From an uncultured Prevotella sp. (lineage in GTDB: Bacteria > Bacteroidota > Bacteroidia > Bacteroidales > Bacteroidaceae), in contig UQKO01000072.1 in NCBI GenBank assembly GCA_900541575.1, positions 1 to 8,182 on the forward strand: DNA of 8,182 nucleotides, in the 5' to 3' direction. The translations under genes and the position numbers were made by a program. Below the pieces are notes generated by a model that was not told where the DNA came from, searched no databases, and worked only from the letters and a program-made list of their open reading frames with translations. Within the stretch, counting starts at the first letter, position 1, and every line of letters starts with the position of its first letter. Below, in pieces: positions 1 to 5,792 of this stretch.

Positions 1-53
1 CCGGGGACACAAGGATTTTCAGTCCTTTGCTCTACCAACTGAGCTATGGCACC
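1..53 (-). tRNA. tRNA-Phe (GAA), 3' end cut by the window edge
   Basis: Read on the minus strand from position 53, the sequence folds as a tRNA 5' portion: acceptor strand GGTGCCA, TA at positions 8-9, a D arm closed by GCTC/GAGC around AGTTGGTA, and an anticodon stem AAGGA/TCCTT closing the loop CTGAAAA. The anticodon is GAA (plus-strand 18-20), which decodes UUC/UUU as phenylalanine. The variable loop GTGTC and the first T-stem strand CCCGG follow, and the window then ends. The T loop, 3' acceptor strand and any encoded CCA lie outside. It has its own promoter just upstream. The identity rests on the anticodon and intact arms and is secure. Confidence 0.96.
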
Positions 54-70
54 TTGCTGATTTGCGAGTG

Positions 71-101
71 CAAAAGTACGAGAAATATCTGAACAAGCAA
101 A
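71..101 (-). promoter_or_regulatory. Bacteroidota-type promoter of tRNA-Phe
   Basis: On the minus strand, TTTG (plus 98-101) is followed by exactly 19 nt and then TACTTTTG (plus 71-78). This matches the Bacteroidota primary sigma-factor consensus of TTTG near -33 and TAnnTTTG near -7. Transcription would begin a few bases downstream, leaving a leader of roughly 10-15 nt before the tRNA 5' end at 53. It supports both the tRNA call and the phylum assignment. Confidence 0.85.
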
Positions 102-338
102 ACTTTTTGTCGTTTTTTTTCAACAGAGCGTATTTTTTGTTGATTTCAAGAGATTATTCCGTACAAAATGAGCAATTTTACATGCAGTTGTAGAAAGTGC
201 GAACGAAGACAGCATTTCCTCAGCCATTTTACGCGTTGGGGCTATGCCCAAGAATTTTGTTCGTCTCATTCCTCGTAATCCACGAATCTACAAAAAAACG
301 CCGCGCTTACTTCAACCATTATTTTCCACTAGCCCACC
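102..338. other. Intergenic region between tRNA-Phe promoter and araC-type gene
   Basis: This AT-rich spacer separates the divergent tRNA-Phe and AraC-type genes. No credible coding frame, RNA gene or repeat is visible. I could not find a convincing TTTG / TAnnTTTG pair for the rightward gene. A weak hairpin (GGGC-TAT-GCCC, 239-249) and a weak imperfect palindrome (TTTTACA / TGTAGAA, 176-195) are present but unremarkable. Confidence 0.5.
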
Positions 339-1232
339 ATGACTCTATATAACAATTCTAAGATACATTCGCTCCAAATCAACGACACATATGGAGCTAA
401 CGAGCTTCCTAGTTGTCTATGCACGGAATTGAGAATCTTCGATGATATCTCTTGGAACGATCTTCTGAAAACACCTACACAGATAGGCTTCTTGCTCATC
501 GCCCTCTGTACGGAGGGCGAAGTAGAGTTTACAATCAATGGGCGCAGACACACTATGCACGTAGGCGACCTCTTTATCTCTTTTGGCGACCAAATATTAG
601 AAGAGAGCAGCGTAAGCAATGATTTTCACGCTAAAGCTGTGTTAATGTCGCGATCGTTTGCGCAGAATTGCATTGTGGGGCTCAATAATATGTGGCCCTA
701 CTTGCTCTACTTGATGGAGCATCCAGTGATGCAAACTACAGAGGAGGAACAAAGATGGATATTGGATTGTTATCAGTTGATATGCCGCAGACTTAGCAAG
801 CAGCCTGGCCGCTATATGCGCGAAGCCACGGTGTCGCTCGTTAGGGCTTTTTACTTTGAAATATGCGATTTGCTCGAACTACGCGTCAAGCCCGACCAGT
901 CAGGAGCACAAAATCGTGCCTATGCCATTTTCGACCAGTTTATTCGCCTTGCCTCTGCCCACTTTAAGCAAGAGCGCAGTGTGGAATGGTATAGTAGCGA
1001 GATGTGTCTCACGCCAAAGCACCTTTCTGAGGTGGTGAAGCAGGTTAGCGGGAAGACCGCTGGACAATGGATTACCACGCTCGTAATTATCGAGATTAAG
1101 TCGCTTCTGCGCCACACTACGCTTTCTATTAAAGAAGTGGCTCAAGAGATGAATTTTCCCAATCAGAGTTTTCTCGGAAAATACTTTAAGAATGTGGAGG
1201 GAGTATCGCCTTCCGACTTTAGAAAGCAGTAG
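339..1232 (+). CDS. AraC-family transcriptional regulator
   Basis: A cytoplasmic DNA-binding regulator of 297 residues, a usual length for AraC/XylS proteins. Residues about 48-85 form a cupin-like sensor strand pattern (LCTEGEVEFTINGRR, then HVGDLFISFGD), as in effector-binding AraC proteins. Residues about 200-297 carry the double helix-turn-helix. The first HTH is near SVEWYSSEMCLTPKHLSEVV (214-233) and is followed by SGKTAGQWI. The second is LSIKEVAQEMNFPNQSFLGK (262-281), closing with the family signature YFKNVEGVSPSDFRK. The protein stops right after this signature, as expected for an intact member. The ATG at 339 is the first in frame ahead of the cupin region; there is no Shine-Dalgarno, which is normal in Bacteroidota. 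It is transcribed alone and converges with the metal ATPase 57 bp away. Its effector and targets cannot be read from the sequence; control of the adjacent ATPase is possible but unsupported. Confidence 0.93.
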   Translation: MTLYNNSKIHSLQINDTYGANELPSCLCTELRIFDDISWNDLLKTPTQIGFLLIALCTEGEVEFTINGRRHTMHVGDLFISFGDQILEESSVSNDFHAKAVLMSRSFAQNCIVGLNNMWPYLLYLMEHPVMQTTEEEQRWILDCYQLICRRLSKQPGRYMREATVSLVRAFYFEICDLLELRVKPDQSGAQNRAYAIFDQFIRLASAHFKQERSVEWYSSEMCLTPKHLSEVVKQVSGKTAGQWITTLVIIEIKSLLRHTTLSIKEVAQEMNFPNQSFLGKYFKNVEGVSPSDFRKQ

Positions 1233-1250
1233 CCAATCGTTTCCACAACT

Positions 1251-1288
1251 AGTTGCCAGAACAAGTTAATAGTAGGAATTGGGCAACT
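1251..1288. terminator. Weak candidate bidirectional terminator
   Basis: AGTTGCC (1251-1257) is the reverse complement of GGCAACT (1282-1288), giving a 7-bp stem with a 24-nt loop between the convergent AraC and ATPase genes. A small palindrome CAACTAGTTG (1246-1255) overlaps it. There is no T-run on either strand, so this is not a canonical intrinsic terminator. Its position between two gene ends is the main support. Confidence 0.22.
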
Positions 1289-1289
1289 T

Positions 1290-3272
1290 CTACCTCAATG
1301 CTCTCATCGCATTAAGCACTGCAATCACCGTCACACCCACATCGGCAAAAACTGCCATCCACATTGTGCCAAGCCCCATTGTGGCAAGCACGAGAATAGC
1401 CACCTTCACCCCAATGGCAAACCCTACATTCTCGCGTGCAATGCGGATGGTGCGCCGAGCAATGCGAACGGCAAGGGCTATCTTCGAAGGGCTATCGTCC
1501 ATCAACACCACATCGGCAGCATCAATAGCGGCTTCACTTCCGAGCGCTCCCATAGCAATGCCCACATCTGCACGCTTTAGCACAGGAGCATCGTTGATGC
1601 CATCGCCCACAAAAGCTAGACTGCCCGTCGAAGGCTTCTCCGAAAGCAAGCGTTCCACTAGGGCCACCTTATCAGCAGGAAGGAGTTCTGCGTGATATTC
1701 ATCCATTCCCAACTTTCGAGCCACATTAGCGGCCACCAATTCTCGGTCGCCAGTAAGCATCACCATTCGGCGCACGCCCTCACGTTTTAGCAAAGAAATA
1801 GCCTCTTGGCTATCGTCCTTTACCTTATCATTGATTACAATATGTCCAGCATATACACCGTCCACAGCCACATGCACCACAGTCCCCACAAGATGACAAT
1901 CGTGAGGTTTCGCTCCTAAATCTTCCATCATACGCGCATTACCCACACTGACTTGTCGGCCTCCCACAACGGCTCGAATGCCGCGTCCTGCAATTTCCTT
2001 CACCTCTGAAATGCGACAACCATCAGTGGATTCTTGAGGGAAAGCCGCCCGAAGAGCAGCACCGATAGGGTGCGTAGAGAAGTGCTCTACATGGGCTGCG
2101 AGATGGAGCAGTTCACGCTCATTAAAATGGTCGGGATGTACGGCTTCTACGGAAAATACACCACGCGTCAGGGTGCCAGTCTTGTCGAACACCACGGTGT
2201 TGAGCCTTGCCAACACATCCATAAAGTTGCTTCCCTTTACCAAAATGCCATGACGCGAAGCTCCCCCTAATCCACCGAAGAAGGTGAGCGGAACACTTAT
2301 CACCAATGCACAAGGGCAAGACACTACCAAAAAGATAAGTGCACGATGAAGCCAAGTGGCAAACGATGCCGCAAATCCCACTTCGGCAAACAAAGGCGGG
2401 ATAAAGGCTAAAAGCAAAGCTGCACACACCACGATGGGGGTGTAGACGCGAGCAAAGCGAGTGATAAAGCTTTCGCTACGCGACTTATTTTCATCGGCCG
2501 TCTCCACGAGTTGTATAATTTTCGACACAGTGCTCTCGCCAAAGCATTTTGTTGTGCGCACACGTAACACTCCCGTAAGATTAATACAACCCGACATAAT
2601 CTCATCGCCCTCTGCCACTTCACGAGGCAAACTCTCGCCCGTCAGTGCCACGGTATTGAGCGAAGACGTTCCTTCCTCTACCACCCCATCGAGAGGTACT
2701 TTCTCACCCGGACGCACCACGACCACTTCGCCTACTCTTACCGCATCGGGGGCTATATTCTGCACCTTTTCCTCACGCTCTACGTGTGCCACATCCGGAC
2801 GGATATTGACCAAGTGGGCAATGCTATCGCGACTACGCCCTTCGGCATAACCTTCAAAGAGTTCGCCCACTTGGAAGAAGAGCATCACGAATACGGCTTC
2901 GGGAAATTCTGTCTCTGCCCCAGGTAGGAATCCTATGGTGAGTGCGCCAATTGTGGCCACTGACATAAGGAAATCTTCATTAAACACGTCGCCCTTAGCT
3001 ATTCCTTCAGCGGCTTCGCACAATGTTTCGCGGCCTATGAGAAGATAGGGCACGAGGTAGATAAGAAGTAGTTGCCAAGTGGCGAGCTGACAGTATTTCT
3101 CCACCAGCACAGCCACACCGAGCAATACGGCCGTAATGGCAATAAGCACCACCTTGCCTCGCAACGAACCTTCTTCGTGTTCGTCGGGATGACCATGCTG
3201 TGCATCAGCGTATTCATGTTTTTCTCGTGATTTGCAACAACACGATTGATGTGGATAAGGTATGGGAGCCAT
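1290..3272 (-). CDS. Heavy-metal P1B-type ATPase, Zn/Cd/Pb exporter type (ZntA/CadA-like)
   Basis: An inner-membrane pump that uses ATP to export soft divalent metals. All core P-type motifs are present in the 660 residues: the actuator TGES (211-214), the metal-site CPC in SCPCAL (319-321), the phosphorylation motif DKTGTLT with Asp363, the P1B-specific HP pair (401-402), TGD (507-509) and GDGINDAP (556-563). Late membrane segments show Asn615 with Lys623, and Asp644-Val-Gly646, the P1B-2 pattern associated with Zn2+, Cd2+ and Pb2+ rather than copper. There is no HMA domain or CxxC at the N terminus. Instead, residues 1-36 hold CysCysCys (11-13) and several His and acidic residues, a likely metal-binding tail. 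Hydrophobic segments lie at about 41-58, 65-80, 98-116, 124-138, 278-296, 308-330 and 615-655. The gene is monocistronic, converges on the AraC gene and has a leader with palindromes that suggest metal control. Metal preference is inferred from family signatures. Confidence 0.95.
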   Translation of the reverse strand: MAPIPYPHQSCCCKSREKHEYADAQHGHPDEHEEGSLRGKVVLIAITAVLLGVAVLVEKYCQLATWQLLLIYLVPYLLIGRETLCEAAEGIAKGDVFNEDFLMSVATIGALTIGFLPGAETEFPEAVFVMLFFQVGELFEGYAEGRSRDSIAHLVNIRPDVAHVEREEKVQNIAPDAVRVGEVVVVRPGEKVPLDGVVEEGTSSLNTVALTGESLPREVAEGDEIMSGCINLTGVLRVRTTKCFGESTVSKIIQLVETADENKSRSESFITRFARVYTPIVVCAALLLAFIPPLFAEVGFAASFATWLHRALIFLVVSCPCALVISVPLTFFGGLGGASRHGILVKGSNFMDVLARLNTVVFDKTGTLTRGVFSVEAVHPDHFNERELLHLAAHVEHFSTHPIGAALRAAFPQESTDGCRISEVKEIAGRGIRAVVGGRQVSVGNARMMEDLGAKPHDCHLVGTVVHVAVDGVYAGHIVINDKVKDDSQEAISLLKREGVRRMVMLTGDRELVAANVARKLGMDEYHAELLPADKVALVERLLSEKPSTGSLAFVGDGINDAPVLKRADVGIAMGALGSEAAIDAADVVLMDDSPSKIALAVRIARRTIRIARENVGFAIGVKVAILVLATMGLGTMWMAVFADVGVTVIAVLNAMRALR

Positions 3273-3290
3273 AATTCTAGGTTTTTATTT

Positions 3291-3358
3291 AGGGTGGTTC
3301 TATAAATTCTGAAATTTATAGAACCCAATTCTGATGTTGGGATTTATAGAACCACCCT
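3291..3358 (-). repeat. Complex inverted repeat with alternative stems in the ATPase leader
   Basis: AGGGTGGTTCTATAAAT (3291-3307) is a perfect 17-nt reverse complement of 3342-3358. A third copy of the same core at 3313-3325 pairs with 3296-3308 around a CTGA tetraloop (13 bp: GGTTCTATAAATT / AATTTATAGAACC). Between the outer arms CCCAA (3324-3328) and TTGGG (3337-3341) form a further short stem. The left arm can therefore pair with either of two partners, but not both at once. On the minus strand this lies about 19-86 nt upstream of the ATPase start and downstream of the predicted promoter, so it would be in the 5' untranslated RNA. It is not followed by a T-run in the ATPase direction. It may be a regulatory leader or a small dispersed repeat. 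Confidence 0.8.
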
Positions 3359-3389
3359 TTACTGATTTTTTGTATATCTTTTTTCATTG

Positions 3390-3397
3390 CAAAGGTA
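3390..3397 (-). promoter_or_regulatory. Candidate -7 promoter box of the metal ATPase
   Basis: TACCTTTG on the minus strand is a perfect match to the Bacteroidota -7 consensus TAnnTTTG. It lies about 118 nt upstream of the ATPase ATG, which implies a leader of about 110 nt. A TTTG at the standard 19-nt spacing is absent; the place it would occupy is covered by a 15-bp palindrome. A weak -33 element overlapped by an operator is typical of a regulated promoter. Confidence 0.55.
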
Positions 3398-3409
3398 AGA
3401 ACTTGCCGA

Positions 3410-3424
3410 TGCAACTCGGTTGCA
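3410..3424. promoter_or_regulatory. Palindromic operator candidate, copy 1 (promoter-proximal)
   Basis: TGCAAC-TCG-GTTGCA is a perfect inverted repeat with 6-bp arms and a 3-bp centre. It sits 13-27 bp upstream of the candidate -7 box of the ATPase, the position where a repressor would block RNA polymerase or a MerR-type activator would remodel a promoter. The same palindrome recurs at 3447-3461. Fur/Zur-, TetR- or MerR-type dimers bind sites of this size; the actual regulator is not known. Confidence 0.6.
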
Positions 3425-3446
3425 AAGCCTACTTTCTGCAGACATT

Positions 3447-3461
3447 TGCAACTTGGTTGCA
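3447..3461. promoter_or_regulatory. Palindromic operator candidate, copy 2 (distal)
   Basis: TGCAAC-TTG-GTTGCA differs from copy 1 only in the middle base of the spacer. The two centres are 37 bp apart (3417 and 3454). Exact repetition of both arms across otherwise dissimilar sequence argues for a bound protein rather than chance. An 8-bp palindrome TCTGCAGA (3435-3442) lies between the copies. Confidence 0.6.
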
Positions 3462-3643
3462 TTTCTTCACGGTCATTACATAGCACATATTGAACATCAA
3501 TGGGCTACGTCGAAGTTATGGGTGGCTTTGAGTGGCGCGCAAGCAAAAAAGAATTGAAAAGGACAAGCGTTTTTAAATGAAAGAACCGTGTGTTCTCCCA
3601 CAAATACTATACGATAGTTTCTGCAGTTACCAAACTTTTTAAT

Positions 3644-3651
3644 TAAATTCG
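3644..3651 (+). promoter_or_regulatory. Weak -7 box candidate for the Omp28-like gene
   Basis: TAAATTCG matches TAnnTTTG at all but one position and lies 68 bp before the ATG at 3719. A TTTC about 22 nt upstream could serve as a poor -33 element. It is the best candidate I see for the plus-strand gene but is not strong. Confidence 0.25.
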
Positions 3652-3718
3652 CAGCCGAGGAGTGTATACCTAATAGTCTACCTCGCATTTTCTTTTTCCA
3701 TAAATACTCATTTACCCC

Positions 3719-5065
3719 ATGAAAGCTTTTTCCGCCCTATTCTCCCCGCTTCGATTCTTTCTCATGGTTTGCTTTGCCACCATGGCAACAGCAGTTTCCG
3801 CTCAATGCAAATTGGCTCCGATGACCACGGGCAGCGTGTTTGCCTTGCCCGAGATGGACAGTGTGACAGCTTCAGTAAAATTCACCAATTATGGTTCCAC
3901 CCCCGTGACCGACTTCGATTATACGCTCTACTATATGGACACGCAAGAGACGACTGCCCAACAACACGTGGTGCTCGATACTCCGCTCGAAGATGGTGAG
4001 ACCAGATCTATCAGCATAAAGCTGCGCAGCGGAAAAGCACTCGGTTCGAGCGATGTAGTGCTAAACGTAGCACAGGTAAATGGCGGCTATAATGCCACCT
4101 CCGTGCCTTACACCTATATTACGCTACACACTGTGAGCGTAATGCCTCGTAAGCGCGTGCTCGTTGAGGATTACACGGGGATGTGGTGCGGCAACTGCCC
4201 GCGCGGCATCGTGATTATGGAACATTTGCGACGCATCTTCCCCGACTCTTTTGTGGGCATTGCTATCCACTGTGGCGACGCACTCGATCCTAGGCCCTAC
4301 GGCTACGACAATATGGAGAGAACGTGGGCACCAGGAAAGCCTTCCGTATGGTGTGGTCGACGCAATAAACTTTATAACTTCGACTCTACTACAGATTTTC
4401 TAACCGAACTCAACGTGATGCCTGTGGCCAACATTGAAGTAGAAGCAAAGTGGAACGTCGACAGCACGGATATTGCCATACACACGCTACTCACACCATG
4501 TATCGGAACTACCGATGACAATACCTACTCACTGGCCTATGCGCTTATTGAGAATGGTATGAAAAATAGCAACTGGACACAAACAAATTATTTCGACCTT
4601 TGGGAAAACAACACATTGGAATTGCCCGAGATGGAAAAATTTCGTAATAGCGGAATGGACGTTTCGGGCTTAACATACGACCACGTGGTACATGCCTCTT
4701 TAGGAATTTCCTCGGGAATTGAAGGCTCTGTACCCAAAAAGTTGGAACCCAATCATGAGGTGGAACATGACGCAGCATTCACGAAAATCCGCGACCTCGC
4801 CCATATCCAGTGTCGCGACAGCCTTATGGTATGCGCCATTCTGCTAAATACAACCACGGGCAAGGTGGAGAATGTGGCACAATGCGCCATTGTAAGCTCT
4901 ACCGCCACGGGCATTCATGCCCTCCCCACATTGCCCACCTCCATTACTTCTACCCCCGAAGAGCATTTCTCCATCGACGGCCGACGCATCTCTGCCTCGA
5001 CCCCAGGCTTCCACTTGGTGCGCCAGAAGGATGGCAAGGTGGTAAAAGTCTGGAGAGGGAAATAA
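3719..5065 (+). CDS. Secreted Omp28-like thioredoxin-fold protein
   Basis: An exported protein of 448 residues resembling the Omp28 family of Bacteroidota outer-membrane or surface proteins. Residues 1-28 are a signal peptide with a hydrophobic stretch (LRFFLMVCFATMATAVSA) and probable signal peptidase I cleavage after VSA. The next residue pair is QC, but SAQC does not fit a lipobox well. Residues about 35-140 look like a beta-rich Ig-like module (VTASVKFTNYGSTPVTDFDY). Residues about 145-240 form the thioredoxin-like core, with the active-site-like WCGNCPRG (Cys157, Cys160) preceded by VLVEDYTG, typical of Omp28 proteins. The C-terminal 35 residues (FSIDGRRIS, then GFHLVRQKDGKVVKV) resemble the short tail on secreted Prevotella proteins, possibly a reduced type IX sorting domain. 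The ATG at 3719 is chosen because it starts the signal peptide. The gene stands alone, divergent from the metal ATPase. The CxxC suggests a thiol or redox role; the substrate is unknown. Confidence 0.85.
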   Translation: MKAFSALFSPLRFFLMVCFATMATAVSAQCKLAPMTTGSVFALPEMDSVTASVKFTNYGSTPVTDFDYTLYYMDTQETTAQQHVVLDTPLEDGETRSISIKLRSGKALGSSDVVLNVAQVNGGYNATSVPYTYITLHTVSVMPRKRVLVEDYTGMWCGNCPRGIVIMEHLRRIFPDSFVGIAIHCGDALDPRPYGYDNMERTWAPGKPSVWCGRRNKLYNFDSTTDFLTELNVMPVANIEVEAKWNVDSTDIAIHTLLTPCIGTTDDNTYSLAYALIENGMKNSNWTQTNYFDLWENNTLELPEMEKFRNSGMDVSGLTYDHVVHASLGISSGIEGSVPKKLEPNHEVEHDAAFTKIRDLAHIQCRDSLMVCAILLNTTTGKVENVAQCAIVSSTATGIHALPTLPTSITSTPEEHFSIDGRRISASTPGFHLVRQKDGKVVKVWRGK

Positions 5066-5096
5066 GCAAGCTACATCTTTTATACACCCTATAAAT

Positions 5097-5162
5097 CCGA
5101 CGCGAGACGCGTCGTCCACAGAAGATATCAATCATTTCTGTAGGCGACGCGTCTCGCGTCGG
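5097..5162. repeat. GC-rich nested palindromic repeat between convergent genes
   Basis: CCGACGCGAGACGCGTCG (5097-5114) is a perfect 18-nt reverse complement of 5145-5162. The stem continues inward through ACAGAA / TTCTGT (5118-5123 with 5136-5141, one mismatch before it), leaving a loop of about 12 nt. Each outer arm is also a palindrome itself, CGACGCG-AGA-CGCGTCG, so the unit occurs four times in alternating orientation. It lies between the ends of the Omp28-like gene and udk and could stop or stabilise transcripts from both sides. There is no T-run after either side, so it is not a canonical intrinsic terminator. The composition, much richer in CG than its surroundings, and the nesting suggest a REP-like dispersed element. 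Confidence 0.88.
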
Positions 5163-5177
5163 TAGTTACAAGCCTTC

Positions 5178-5792
5178 TTACTTCTTAATCAGCGCCGAGA
5201 GAATGTACATCTGCATCATAGCCACAGCACGCGCATTCTCGCCCCCATTGGGGATGATAATATCGGCAAACTGCTTCGTAGGCTCGATAAATTCATCGTG
5301 CATGGGCTTGAGCACATTGCGATACTTGTCAATGAGCATCTCAAGCGGATGTCCACGCTCTTCAATATCGCGCTCAATGACACGCAAAAGGCGTTCATCG
5401 GGCTCTGCATCTACAAAGATTTTGAGATCCATGAGGTCGCGGAGCTTTTTGTCGTAAAGAGCCATGATACCTTCCACGATAATTACATCGTGAGGTTCCA
5501 CATGCACAGTCTCTTGTTGGCGCGTACAGGTGAGATAGGAATAGGTGGGCTGCTCTATGGCGTGTCCCTTGCGTAGCTCCTCAATTTGATGAGCCAAGAG
5601 AGGCCATTCGAAGGCATCGGGATGATCGAAGTTGGTCTTCTTGCGAAGTGCTTCGGGCACATCCCACTGCGAATTGTAATAAGAATCTTGTGGAATCACC
5701 GCCACTGTGTCGGCAGGCAAACTTTCCACTATCTTACGCACCACGGTGGTCTTGCCCGATCCCGTGCCGCCAGCGATACCTATGATAATCAT
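5178..5792 (-). CDS. udk: Uridine kinase (uridine/cytidine salvage)
   Basis: A cytoplasmic enzyme that phosphorylates uridine and cytidine to UMP and CMP in the pyrimidine salvage pathway. The 204 residues match the usual Udk length. The P-loop GGTGSGKT is at 8-15. The nucleoside-site region follows: QDSYY (35-39) and NFDHPDAF (54-61). Then come the Walker B-like strand VIIVEGIMALYD (103-114), the Arg-rich lid RLLRVIERDIEERG (134-147) and a C-terminal IIIPNGGEN (178-186). All are standard for bacterial Udk, so it is distinguished from phosphoribulokinase relatives by length and by the DSYY and NFDHPDAF motifs. Its ATG overlaps the TGA stop of the upstream GH84 gene by 4 bp (ATGA), implying one transcript and translational coupling. 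The gene ends just before the GC-rich palindromic repeat. Confidence 0.95.
   Translation of the reverse strand: MIIIGIAGGTGSGKTTVVRKIVESLPADTVAVIPQDSYYNSQWDVPEALRKKTNFDHPDAFEWPLLAHQIEELRKGHAIEQPTYSYLTCTRQQETVHVEPHDVIIVEGIMALYDKKLRDLMDLKIFVDAEPDERLLRVIERDIEERGHPLEMLIDKYRNVLKPMHDEFIEPTKQFADIIIPNGGENARAVAMMQMYILSALIKK

Larger units (their letters stand above)
3273..3718. other. 446-bp divergent intergenic region, regulatory
   Basis: This gap separates the divergently transcribed ATPase (minus) and Omp28-like gene (plus). The left half (3291-3461) is dense with signals facing the ATPase: an inverted-repeat leader, a TACCTTTG box and two TGCAAC-N3-GTTGCA palindromes. The right half (3462-3718) is AT-rich, with a weak promoter candidate for the plus-strand gene and a small palindrome ACTAT-ACG-ATAGT (3606-3618). 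No convincing gene is seen. A 63-codon minus-strand frame at 3497-3688 lacks any recognisable domain. Confidence 0.7.

Noticed and set aside
236..251. Hairpin TTGGG(g)C-TAT-GCCCAA followed by a short T-rich stretch.
   Set aside because: The stem is only about 4 bp before a bulge or mismatch, and no upstream plus-strand gene ends nearby, so a terminator is not supported.
329..619. A 96-codon minus-strand frame over the start of the AraC-type gene.
   Set aside because: It overlaps the clear cupin-encoding part of the regulator on the other strand and resembles no known family.
339..1232. The AraC-type protein as regulator of the metal ATPase.
   Set aside because: The two genes are convergent, the ATPase operator candidates are symmetric palindromes about 2 kb away, and nothing in the sequence links them.
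1279..1695. A 138-codon plus-strand frame rich in Ala, Ser and Thr.
   Set aside because: It is antisense to the conserved GDGIND and membrane part of the metal ATPase, and its low-complexity composition is typical of a shadow frame.
3656..3685. CGAGG (3656-3660) with CCTCG (3681-3685) before a T-rich run, as a possible terminator or leader hairpin.
   Set aside because: Five base pairs with a 20-nt loop directly ahead of the Omp28-like gene is too weak, and there is no gene for it to terminate.
3497..3688. A 63-codon minus-strand frame in the ATPase/Omp28-like gap.
   Set aside because: No domain, no convincing promoter, and an uneven composition; nothing supports it as a gene beyond being open.
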